Made by a program: the position numbers and the translations under genes | Origin: Liolophura sinensis | Taxonomy: Eukaryota > Mollusca > Polyplacophora > Chitonida > Chitonidae | Direction: 5' to 3' | DNA length: 64,000 nt | Assembly (NCBI RefSeq): GCF_032854445.1 | Contig: NC_088302.1 | Coordinates: 42,942,645 to 43,006,644, forward strand | In this document: in pieces, positions 1 to 12,800 of the stretch | How positions within the stretch are numbered: the first letter of the stretch is position 1 | Layout of the letters: each line of letters begins with the position of its first letter | Notes under the pieces: generated by a model | Databases searched by the model: none | Told to the model about the DNA's origin: nothing | What the model saw: the letters and a program-made list of their open reading frames with translations, nothing else

Positions 1-879
1 GATTTCAAGAGTAACAAACTGAATGTGCACACAATATGTATCAACATCGGACAATGTTAGAAGAAGATATTGAAAGGAAAACAAAGCCTGGTGCGGGCAG
101 GCGGAAGGACAGACAGACAGACTTACAAACACACACACCTAAATCAATATCACTCCCTTCTTACAAAAGTGTTGAGGGGAGCGGAGACGGAGAACATTTC
201 TCGCTGTCAGAGCGGCGTTCATGTTTGCTGATTTCTGTGTGGAAATGAACACTTATGTCATTAGATTAATCTGCTCTGCTCATTTTGTTGGCGCATGGAG
301 AATCTCCTGAACTAACAACCGTTCTTGGTTTGATTTAAACCATTGTTTTACGCTGAACGTCAGTCAAGAAGCAGTAAAAGAGAAGAAATTAGATATTGTC
401 GCAACAGTACCCTTTGAAAGAATGGCAGCCAAAAGTGAGGGCTTTGTTAAATACAACAATACAATTGATTGGCTAAGGAGATGTGCTTTGAACTCCCTAG
501 CCAACGAATGTGCATCAAGCTTGGCGCTGTGTTTTAGATTGATTGGTCCGTTTATTCACAGTATCCATGGCAATGACGAATCGGAGTAACCACAATATTG
601 AGATTTCCTCATTTCCATTCATCAGATTCGTCAGTTTATCTAGCTCTTACTTTCTACATTCGCTCCTTACCCTGCTCGGAAGTACCAAGTTTTGGCAAAC
701 GGTGTTTGCCACTTCCCCTGTCAAGTTTCCTAATACCCAATTTGGGAGTGACGCCTTTCAGAGTTTTGATCACTTGACATGATCCCTGTGAACAAAATAG
801 TGGATATACTTGCAATACATTTAGTTTTTGGACTGTTGCCTAACACAACACTACACATTATTCTTACTTATACCATAAT

Positions 880-1210
880 GGTTAGTTACATGCATATGGG
901 TGATGGAAACCGGAGAGCCCGAGGGTAACCACCGACCTTTGGCTGTTGGTGACGAACATTCTCGTATGTGTTGTGCTGATATGGATACCATATTGTTGGA
1001 AGACAAGTTGTCTTCATCGAACGTCAGAATGCGCAATGTGATGACCCACTCACGCGTCATCACTGACCGCTTACTGTCACCAAAGCCGTAAAAACAGTGA
1101 GGACGCGGAAATAAAGAAAATCCGTTGTCCAAAGCAGGGTTTGAACCTCGTGCAAAGATCGTTGTGATTACAAAAAGTAAGCGCCCTAACCCACTCGTGA
1201 CGGCCCACCA
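880..1210 (-). mobile_element. tRNA-derived SINE, family B
   Basis: On the minus strand it starts with a tRNA-like head (A-box-like region near 1,200, B-box-like GGTTCAAACCC near 1,140) and continues into a body ending near GGGCTCTCCGGTTTCC. It is related to copies at 9,290 and 53,240. Confidence 0.6.
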
Positions 1211-1569
1211 TATCTGCTGAAACTTGTCAAATAGCTAATACACGTCTACATGGGCGGTATTCCAGCTTGTTTAACAACATAAACATGTCTATATCAAGGC
1301 AATAATTCCAACAGTGACTATGGATCCGACGAATACATGAACTATAAAATTTTCTAGTCAGAAGACGCATATTTCAACAATTCATATACGATAAATAGTT
1401 CTACACAGGACTACACATAAACATAAACAATTCAATGGCAAGTCCCAAACTTTACTACACAAATACACAAATAAAATAAAATCACATTAGTAATGAAAGA
1501 CATTTTTCGATGATTTAAGAGATTCTTTTTTATTTAGATACTGTGCCACAAGCCTGATAAATTTATTTA

Positions 1570-1795
1570 TATGTTTGGTTGGTCTTTTACGCCGCACTCA
1601 AGAATATTTCACTCATACTACGGCAACCATCATTATAGTAGGCGGAAACTTACGACCATCTACACGTTTCTTGCAGACCTTCCCACGTATGGCCAGAGAG
1701 GAAACCAGCATGAGATGGACTTGAACTCACAGCGACCGTACTGGTGAGAGGCTCCTGTTCCGCTGGCACGCTAACCACCTCGGCTACGGAGGTCA
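1570..1795 (-). mobile_element. tRNA-derived SINE, family A
   Basis: It carries the family core TTTACGCCGCACTCAAGAAT, TTCTTGCAGACCTTCCCACG and the tRNA-like end GCTAACCACCTCGGCTACGG. In SINE orientation the head is on the right and the tail on the left. Confidence 0.8.
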
Positions 1796-2639
1796 TTCGC
1801 TGAAGTTATGGGTTACCATGAGTGTGACACCCTCATTTTGTATCTCACGAATAGCTGAAAAGACGCTAAACGTGCAAAACCACGAAACAGGTTGGGAAAA
1901 TGTGTATATTTATATTCTATTTAGCTATTTTATCACTCGAGAAGGTTGTTTCTTCACCAGTGTAAATATAATCTTACCGATTTGACAATGTACAGCCAGT
2001 CCGAGTGGAGGCTGTCCTTCACAATTACAGCGCTGCGTCTAAAATATATGCAGAAAAGTAGCCAATATATTAGCTATATGTAATTTTAATTTAATGCTTT
2101 ATTTATTTATAGAGGATTTCCCACAGCCAGTGGCCACGAGGGGATATTAACAATATAAAATACGTATCGATGTCACATGGCGTTTCAAACATATTTGTTT
2201 TATACTAAAAAACATATACCACATAGGCAACACCTCAGGGAAGAAAGGATACATAACAAGTCCGTTGGCGATTCAAACCGTTTTGAAAGAAATGTTTGTA
2301 AATCTTTACCAAAATAATGTATCGACTGTTTGTAATGCCGGGTGCACGATTCCTCAGTCTGTCATATTTTGCTTATAATGTATTTATTTATTTGATTGGA
2401 AGTTTACGATGTCCTGAAGACCATTTTCCACCATAAGATGGCGGTCAAATGTATTATGTGCAGACAACCTTGCACGGAGAATCCACCGCTCTCTGGTAAT
2501 CCTTCTAACTTAAAGCCGCAGCCGAACTTTCGGTTGCCATTGTGGACACGTGGGTCACCATTTTCAACCCTGGAGGAAACCCTCCTCTGTTTAGTTACTG
2601 AATTAAACCACATGTGATATTTCAACATATGGCGCCTCG

Positions 2640-2875
2640 CTGGATCATTAAGCTGGTATCTCGTTCTCACCACGACCGGTTGGCTCATGCTCTATTAGGT
2701 CGCAGACTCGAATCCAGTTCTCGCTAGTCCCAAAGCAGCTTTAAATCCTGGGCTTGACGCGTACTTCGCAAGAGCGGTGGTTTCCACACGGCACACATAC
2801 ACCGCACCATCAGCGTATGCGTGAAATATTCTTGACTGCGATTTTAAACACTAAGCAGATAAGTAAAATAATGGA
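2640..2875 (+). mobile_element. SINE, degenerate family A-like
   Basis: GTGAAATATTCTTGACTGCG near 2,820 matches the family A core and is followed by a tail of AGATAAGTAAAATAA. The head is poorly preserved. Confidence 0.4.
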
Positions 2876-3119
2876 TGCAATTCACTGAGGGACCTGACGG
2901 TATTTTGGTTCACAGAGGTATCTGGTTGTATTTTTGTGAGCAGACATGGAAGAGGTATTTGGTTATATTTTGACACTTTACACAAATGTCTGCTAATCGA
3001 AGACTAACCTAAATCGACACCTGACCTCACAAAACATACAACTGGACTAACGAGTAGTAAACCCATTGCTGTTTGCGAGGACAGAATCTGAATCTCTATG
3101 CTCTGAAGTGCCTGGTTGA

Positions 3120-3775
3120 TGGCCATAGGTGACCGTGTTTTGATGGTTCCTGGTTGTATTGTTGTACACTGATTTGTCTGATTGTTTTTTGATGTGCTGA
3201 TGTAGTATATGGTACATGTATTTTGAGGTTCCCGATTTTATTGTTGTATCTGGTGCACTGAGCTGCTTATTGTATTTTGATGTTTTGACGTGGTTGATGA
3301 TATATGCATTTTGAGGTGCCTGATTGTATTTTCATGCTCTGGGGTGTTTTGTGGTAGATGTATTTAGAGATTCCTGATTGTATTTTCATGCACTGAGGTG
3401 GTTTATTGTACATTTATTTTGAGTTGCCTGATTGTATTTTGTACACTGAGGTTTCTGATAGTATTTTAATGCACTGAGGTGAGTCGTTGCATTTTGATGC
3501 CTTAAGGTAGGTAATAGTATTTTAACGCACTGAGGTGGCTGATAGCATTTGATGACAGTAATTTAATGCACTGAGGTGGTTGGTTGCATTTTTGATACCT
3601 TGAAGTGGTTTATGTTTCATGTATTTTGAGGTGGCTAATTGTATTGTGATGCTCGTGTCTTTCTACTAGTATTTTAATTCACTGAGGTGGATAATTGCAT
3701 TTTGATGCCCTTATCTTTCTGATAGTATTTTAATGTACTGAGATGGATGGATGATGCCATTAATTCCGTGGATGG
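3120..3775. repeat. Degenerate tandem repeat 3' of the last CNBD2-like exon
   Basis: Copies of GCACTGAGGTGGCTGATTGT and ATTTTGATG, 30-60 bp apart, with much variation. The array ends about 40 bp from the donor of exon 3889-3812, but I see no exon sequence in the unit. Confidence 0.75.
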
Positions 3776-3811
3776 ACGATTGCATTAACTCCGTTGACTG
3801 GGTGTACTTAC

Positions 3812-3889
3812 TTGAAGAAATGTAGTAGACATTGTTCTGGGTGATCAAGTAAACGCTCAAGGGGCCAGTGCTTCATAAACTCCAGTTGG
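3812..3889 (-). CDS. CNBD2: CNBD2-like exon, last one in the window
   Basis: 78 bp, phases 2 to 2, acceptor CTCCACAG, donor AA|GTAAGT. It encodes QLEFMKHWPLERLLDHPEQC and then LLHFF, matching the segment that follows the first cNMP domain in the family. The gene continues beyond the left edge. Confidence 0.85.
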
Positions 3890-6800
3890 CTGTGGAGACA
3901 ACATCATGTTAAAATTATATACACAATGCACCTGGCAGGACAACGTGTGTTGAGCGGAACAAACCCATTAACTCCATTACTCAACGCTAAATTAGCGCTG
4001 TACTGCTGACTGCCCACCATTTGAATATTCCCACTCTTAAGGGCTGTTTCCACCGAGTTCAATAATCGCAGCGATTCCAGCCACGGTTCCCCGGTACGGA
4101 ACCCGCAGTAGATCACTTCTAACACAAATAAGTCCAACCGCCTACACTAAAATCATAGCGGAAATCGCATTGCAAATAGCCGCAGCGTCTTCCCACTCCT
4201 TCGACTGATTTCAATGCGTTTCCGGTTGCGTCTTTTGATTTGATTGGCCAGTACAAATTGTCCTGTATTGGGTATGGGTACATATACATTTTTTATTCAG
4301 TGTATCTGGAAACATCACAAAGTGAAAGATGGACGTAAAAGGGAGAATAATTTTGGTGAGAAAATACACTGCTATTTGATATGGCGAATCAGAATTACAA
4401 AAGAATCTTCCATGTCGATAATTGAAGTAGTTAGTACAAATTTGTTTTTCCCGCGCTGTGATTTCTGGTCAGAACCGAATGTGGTGGGAACACTTCACCA
4501 TCTGTCAAACGCCATGGGAGACGCGGAGGGAAATGCAGCGGTTCTGGTGGAAACGGCTCTTTAGCTGTCAAATTTGATGCAGTCGGGAATTTCAAATGAC
4601 ACTTGAACAGTCATAAAGATGTTTAATTGCCGGTAGAAATTAAATACACTAATTTACCGTATCCTATTTAAACATTTGGACCCTTACCCGACAAATTTGA
4701 TGTGGTCGGGTATTTCACCCGGTCCCTGACCACTCATAAAGATGTCGAAGAAGTCGTCTCTGCCGATGGTCAGTAGCTGGACATTCTCCTGGGTGGTCAC
4801 TGTGGCTGTCCGGCGAGAGTGATGCAGCAGGGCCAGTTCCTGGGTGAATAAACCGTTCATCCAGAAATACATAAACTTCATCAGACTAAATGCTTAATTG
4901 ATGTAAATACAAATGATGAAGAAACGTCGCAAGCCGTGTTCACATGATGCGACTTGTTGAATGATACAATTGCATGACATAGCGCATGTCCTATTTTCAA
5001 TCCACTATTTGACACGACAATCGCACGACGCTCGCACCGTGTGGACGTAGCGTAAAACTTTGTTGCTTTTATATCCAGAGACACCCTCCTGTCACAGCTG
5101 TCGTAAACTGAATGCACGCTTACCATGTGTTCACTCTGTGTATCTGGGCGTATGTAAGCCAAAAATGAAAAGCGCTTTTAGGAATGGAAACACGAATCTG
5201 GTACGTTCACTAGATAGACTGTATAATCGGTACAATTTAACTCCGCCGATCGCAATGGTCGATTTTCGCATGGTTAGTCAGCAATACTATTGAAAGCACT
5301 CGGTGAGCGTGAAGATTTAACCTTGGGGATCTATTATAGCATAAACTACCCAGTGTTATTTTGTCAAGACACCAGCGGGAAAATTAGCTCTTGTTGTGCG
5401 TATGAAATAATTTTTTTCAACGAGCATATGCATTTGAAACGCCGTATTAAACACAGACGAGAGAGTGGGGGATGGTGGCGCTCCGCGGTAGAGGGGGGAT
5501 AGCACACCACCACGGCACAATGACCCATGATCGCTGTGAGTTCAAGTCCTCTCCCGTCGTCCGAGGAAAGGTCTGTCAGCAGCCTGCGGATGGCCGTGGG
5601 TTTCTGCCCAGTTTCTTTCTACCATAATGGTGTCCACCGTCGTATAAGTGAAATATTCTTGAGTACGGCGTAAAACACCAATCAAATAAATAAATAAGTA
5701 AACACAGAGGTAAAACCAGCCTTCTTAATGCACCTAGCACTCAGCCAAATTTTGTCAAAAACATTTCAATTCAATGACTGAGTCCTTCAGAACAGATACA
5801 TTTCGATACCCTTGTGCAAAGAAAACCAAGCAGTAGAATGCATTCCTCGATATTGAAAATGTTTTGCTCTGTTTTAACCATGCGCTTAAAACTCATCGCT
5901 TTACTAAAACAATGCAGCCATGCCTCAAGAAAAATCCCACTGAACTGAATACACTGTGGTGTTCCAAACATCAGTGTATCAATTCCTTTGCTTTACCTGA
6001 AGACTCCAATCATGTTCACCTACATAGTTTAAATCCTCAGTGCCATAACTCAAAGTTCACGCAAACCGTAATATCTACACTACCATAACCCAAAGCTAAA
6101 GCAAACCTTAATATCCACATTGCCAAAGCCCAAAGCTCACGCAAACCTTAATATCTACACTGTCATAACCCAAAGCTAAAGCAAACCTTAATATCCACAT
6201 TGCCAAAGCCCAAAGCTCACGCAAACCTTAATATCTACACTACCATAGCCCAAAGCTAAAGCAAACCTTAATATCCACATTGCCAAAGCCCAAAGCTCAC
6301 GCAAATATTAATATCCACACTGTCATAACCAAAAACTCATGCAAATCTGAAAACCACATTGCCATAACTCAAAACTTATGCCAACCTTAATATGTACATT
6401 GCCATATCTTAAAGCTCATGCAAATCTTAATAAGCACATTGTCACAACTCTAAATTAATGCAAACCTTAATAACCACATTGCCATATCTCAAAGCTCATG
6501 AAAACCTTAATACGCACATTGCCATTAACATAACGCTCATGCAAATCTTAATATCCACATTAATTACCTTAGCTCAAGTTCATGCAAACCTTCATGTCCA
6601 CATTGCCTTACACAAAAGTTCACACAAACATTCATGTCCACATTGTCTTATCTAAAAGTTCACACAAACCTTAATGTTCCCATTACCTTACCCAAAAGTT
6701 CACACAACCCTTAATGTCCACTTTGCCTTACCTAAAAGCTGGCACAACCCTTAATGTCCACATTGCCTTACCCAGAAGTTCACACAAGCCTTAATATCTA

Positions 6801-9800
6801 CATTGCCTTGCCCCAAAGTCCATACAAACCTTAATGTCCACATTGCCTTACCCCAAAACTCATGCCTCTCCTCATGATGGTCGCGGTCCGGGTCACGGAC
6901 TCTCCAGTATTCGGGTCTTTCACCAGGATAGTTACCACCGCTAAAAAGGAGAGAAGTACAGGGGTGAACTTTCTAAGGGGAAAAAAAAGGTTCCCGTGAC
7001 AGCTCCACTAAATACTGCATACAAACTGCATATTTGGGAATGGTTGAATAATTTACTGTCGCATTAAAATTTGAGATTTAACTTTAATACTCACCTTGGC
7101 CTGATAGAATGAAATAAAAATTCTCCGCTAAATGACCTTGTCGGATGATTTTCCTTTTCGGTGTAACCCTACAAATAGAATAAAACATTATATTCTGTTG
7201 ATATTGAAAGCTAATATGGCTTTATTTTATTCTGGCCTTTGTAAACATGATATATTGCGAATTTTTATGGGACAAATCGACTCTATCCAAACCAAGTGTA
7301 TGGTTGTGAAAAGCACTCTTAGAAGCAGATGTCTACCGTACTGTACACATGTGCAATGTAAAGTGTAGGCACATAAAGGTGACATATGCAACGTACACAT
7401 TAATGTTACTGTGTAAATTCGTTACAATGGGGTACCAGCAGATTTTCCTCTCACATCAGGTGGCGCTTATGTGACTTAGGAGTTCGACATCACAAGTCTT
7501 TTGTTGCGCAACGCAACATGTTGTATGCTGCGGTTTCATCTGTGACGTGATTGACCTACCCACAGTGACGTCACGCTCTTCACGCTTCAACGTCACTGAA
7601 ATGACGTATTACGTCCCACTTCGGACTTCTGCCTGTATCCCATTAACGCGTGCCTGTTCTTTATATACTAATCATGTGTAGTTTTTGTTCACAATTGGTC
7701 AGCAGAAAATTTAGATAAAAAGTCTTCGCTGTCCACAGTACGTTAAGGATATTTTACAATATAGTTTTTCTTCACATACTTGTAAAACCAGTTTTTCTTC
7801 CTGTTTTTATTGATGTTATAAATTTTATATGCCATCTTGAATATGCAAATGTAAATTTGAAATTTGAAAGTTACCCTCAGCCTCCTTGTGCTCGATGGCT
7901 AATAAATATCAACATAATAACCAATAAATACAGTGTTTGGACTTGGGTGATAATTAGGTGACTTACGTAGCAAACCAGGCTACTTTACACAGCTTTTCCT
8001 GCATGTGGAGCGGATACTCGGCGAAAGATCGTAAACTTCGTAATCCATACATGGCCTGCAATGGCAAAATGATATATGTACCTGGATCAACGAAACTGAC
8101 ATGCCAAACTGAAACGGCAAGAGAGTTTGGTAATTTAACCATATACTACAAGACTTACAGCATATAGTGCAAAACCAGAACAGTGACGACAGTGTGAAAA
8201 TTGGCAAATAGTCACACGAACCTTGTGAAATGGGTCCTCTTGTCAACACCCCAGTTAGGGTTTTATTTTAACTATTCATGTAAATGTTTAAATAGTAGCA
8301 AATTACTCGACCCTAGGCAACGGTATATTAATATGTCTAGTTAGATCAACGAATCTGATACGTACATGTATCAGATCTGAAAGGCAAAGAGAACTTCGTA
8401 ATCTATAGGCCTACATAACCAGCAACGGTAAAATGATATACCTAGTCAGATTAAGGGAGCTGATATATTCACCCGTAATAGCAAGTTATGGAGAACTCAG
8501 TAATCTCCAGGCAGAAATAGACTAATTAGCCCGGTTATTTTTGCCATAACGATTGTACTCAAGTAGACCTGTTTCTCACAGAACCCGTTAGATTGTGTTT
8601 CTTTATCAGCGCCGCTGAATCAACGCGACCAAAACACTCGAACCTGCTTCTCCAGCCGGGTGTATAAGAACCAAGCTTAAGCTTGACAACTATAGACACT
8701 GTAGCGGAGGATGGTCGCAACATTTCGGTTTAAGCCATTCAAAAATATGCTGTATATTTTTCCTCCAATAGCCGATTATTCAAGGACTTTATTCAGGACA
8801 TATGACTACCAAGATTTCGCATGTTTATGAATATACAGAAAAAGTAGCGTAGAACAGTCCACAAATGCTTCCATAAAATTTTAAAAATCTGAAGGCATTT
8901 AACTCCTTTAAAAAAATCTATAGCATAAATGAACGTATTTGTACGCATACATGTAGCTCTAGTTGCCTGGTTGACGAACTTAACCTCATGGTTAGCTTTC
9001 TTTCCATTCGAATGAACTTCGCCGAGAAAATGTTGGGAAATTGGTAGATACTAGTACCACGCTAATATGACCCCCACCCCCACCCCCACCTCCACCCCGG
9101 TCCTCTAAGATACCTACCGTTTGTATCTGCTCCGGGGTGCGAGCCTCTGAAGGCAAACTTAAGATGTTCTTCACCTCACTGCTCAAGTTTATCTATAAAG
9201 ACACAAGCAACGGTTTCATGTCAGTAACGCCCAATCAACGGTCATCTAATGTTTAATTTATCTGATTGTTGCTTAACGCAATAGTTAAGAATTTTCCACT
9301 TTTACCATTGGTGAGGGGAACAGCAGTTTCTGGCTTAAACCACCCACCTTTGGCAAGTTACTGCTGAACTTTCCCGAGTGAGACGCACAGATATGCATAC
9401 TATATTGGCAGAAGGTCTTCAACGAAAGTCAGACCGCGCAAATAATGAATAGGGGCATGTATAAATTCCCTGTCCAAGGACTGGAATGAACCCATGCGCT
9501 GTGTATCTACGCGACTGAAACACATGCGCCATCAACCACTCGGCCACGACCGCTGACGTCTGCTGTTTAACGAAGATTCTAAAAGTTAACATTCTTCACA
9601 CAAAATTCCATCGTTAATCAACATATTAAAACTTTGTATAATACAGATTGAACAGTACATTCATTTCTATATTTACACATTGAATCCAAGGTTCAGAACG
9701 CTGTGCTGAACAATATTTTATTTTCATGAGAGGGGGTCAATATTATAAGTGGACCAAACCGGGTGTTGTGAAACAACAACATTGATATTATCTAATTACT

Positions 9801-12800
9801 ACATGCACATGTGTTTCGATGGGATATCGGTAACTGCGGATAATGGCGATCAAGGCAGTAGTGGGTATTCAACTGGCTGGTGAGTGGTTTAGATACAGTC
9901 TATACAGTTAACATCACCCCCCCCCCCCCCCCCAAACACCACACACACACACAAACGTTCTCGTTGCTTGTGTTGTACTTGGTCACAATAAGCAATCGAT
10001 GACGCTCGTGTGGCCGACTGCGAAGTCTAACGTTGAAAGATCACGTTGAAGATCACTCACATGGTGTGCATATTTATGCGTCACACGTGGAAAAGTTTGA
10101 AAGGTTGGTGTTATGCCCCTGGCACTGCAGTTTCCTCTACCCATAACACTGAGCGCCAAAAATGAAATATTTTTGAGTACTTTTTAAAACAACAATCACA
10201 CAAATAAACCAAGCAGTTAGACATAGTCAGACCGCTTGGTTCGGCCCTCTTTCCAGTTTGAATTTTGTAGAATATAATCTTATTAACATGTCAAGTATGA
10301 CTATACACGTTCACCTCTAACTTATCGATATATAATTCATACCATCAACCCTGTGAATTTGGGTCCAAAAACATATATATATGAATAAATGGAAAACAAA
10401 ATATTGAAGACTTACCTCGACTTTAGCCTTGAAATAAGTCGGATCAAAACTGAGACCAGAATTTTTTAGATTCTCGTAGCTATATTCCTTAGCAATGGCG
10501 GCGAAGGTAGGTGCGGAGTCATCGCCTGATTTGTCTCTGCATAACATCAGAAATTGTGTGATTAGTGATTTATTTATATGATGGATGTTTTACGCCGTAC
10601 TCAAGAATATTTCACTTATATGACGGTGGCCAGCATTATGGTGGGAGGAAACCGGACAGAGCACAGGGAAAACATGACCATCATCAGGTTTCTGGTAGAC
10701 ATTGCTACGTGGTCGGGGAGGACGCCAGCCTTAGCTGGATGTCAGCTTACGCGCTGGCACGCTAACCACCTCGGCCACGGAGCCCCCTTGTGACCAATGA
10801 AGTCAGTTGGAGACGAAGTAAATTTAATCGTTGGACTTTGTACACGTATGCTACCTAACAAAATTTCCTGATTTAAAGCCGAGTATCGCTTTATTGATTA
10901 TTCTTTTCACATTATAACTGACAATCTGTAACGTTATCTTTTTGAGATGCCTGAAGATGAAGATAAAGATACTTGCTTTTGCATGAGCGCTGCCACTAGT
11001 CTGCAGGCTATCCTCACCAAGTGTGCGGCATGACGGAACCTCTCCCGAGCCTAGAACACAGCAAATATCATTCTACACAATCTGTCACAATAAGAATTAT
11101 GCAACAGGACAAATATATATCCTGTTAAAACCTTCCGTAATCAACGCTTAGTCTGGTGAGTAATTTGTTAAGTTCATTTATTTATTTAGTTGCTTGTTTA
11201 CTTATTGGAGTGGTGTTCAAGAATTTCTTACTTATAGTACGGTGGGCAAGTTTATCGGTAGAAGAAACCTGCGCGCTGAGAGTAAACAAATGACTTTTAG
11301 CCAGAAACCTGCCAAACTTTTTGACCTAAGGTCACAGTCACATAAGCACAGCTTGGATTTGAACATGCGACCTATATAACCTGCTAAACGCAGTAAGCCC
11401 AGACATCAAGTAACTGGAACGCCACTTTCTATATTAAAAAGTTAGCGTGTGAATAGTCTGATGTTAACCAGAACTAATAAATATATCTGGTGTCCAAGTC
11501 TTAAGTGCCGATTGGATGTGATGTCCTCGTCTTTGGGCGAAGATAAGTCCACCAGCATTAAGAGACCCTGGGAAACCATAAGCTCATGGTTTACCACCAT
11601 GTATAAGTATATGGGAATATTGAATTATGACGCTGTGTTAAAAGCCAGGGATGTCCTCTGCTCGAATACTAAGAATACAAAACAGTTAACTTGATGCCAG
11701 TGTGTATCTTCATGGCAATGACAGAGGCGTCTCTGTGGGACGCCTCTGGTTCAACAAGAGTAAACTTATGCCTGGTTTCACCAAGATTTCAAAGGCTATA
11801 GTTATTGCTGCGATCTATGATTATTCATGTAACAAGCCTACTAGAACTCTTTATACAATCGTTCCACAAGTGTGCCAATGCCAAAACCATATCAACCTAA
11901 TGCTTCGTTATAGATTCGTTGAAGACAACTTGTAGCAGCTATGCATTGTGACTTTAGCTGAACAGTTACAAAACCAATAACTGTTTCACACGTTTTGCAA
12001 ATGCACAGAGGTATTTAAGCCATGCTTGGACTGCATTTATACATGCATATAACAACTCTGAAAATAAGGTGTTAATTTAGTATTAGCACTAAACGCGCGA
12101 AACTCAGTCACCATCTTCGCATGGCACATATAACCACAACAACAAAAACACCGCGACTTTACTTTGGCCTGTCTCTCTATTTGGAGGATTTTCCGTAGCT
12201 GTGAAAGCCGGAAACCAGTTGGTGTGGCTTTTGAGGGTAGAGACACTTGACTTTCCGCGATGTTCCTCCAGCGGCGGTGTACTGTCTTCCTGACAAGTCC
12301 AGACTCTTCCCCCAGGGTATCACATGCCACACCTACAGTAAAGTGTGCGCGACCAAACAGACTACCACGGGTGCTGCCCCGAATCAGTTTCTCTTTCAAC
12401 TGACTCTTACTCTTTGCTAAAGAATCTCTGGCTGCCCCCACGGAACTTAGTGCCAGAAAAGGCAACGTTTTCCTGGCAGCTTCAAAAAGCGTTGGCCTGG
12501 AGGCTCTCTCTCTGTTAAAATCCGCCATTGTAAGTGAGTCTAGGTGATCGGAATCCTGCTGTTGTAATACAGAATCATTTGGCTCCATGTCGTATACTGA
12601 GCACTTTAGAAAAGGTAACAACCTCCAGCTGGCGTAATCCCCGAAGGCAAACACTGCGTGGGGCTTCTGGAGAGGCATTTAGACCTTCTCTGTTCGCAAA
12701 TCTATAAGCAAACGTGAACACTGCAATGGCCGGGTATAAAAACCAGCCGTAAATCAATCCGCCGCATATAGCCGGATTTCTCCCCTATCGACTTCAAGCA

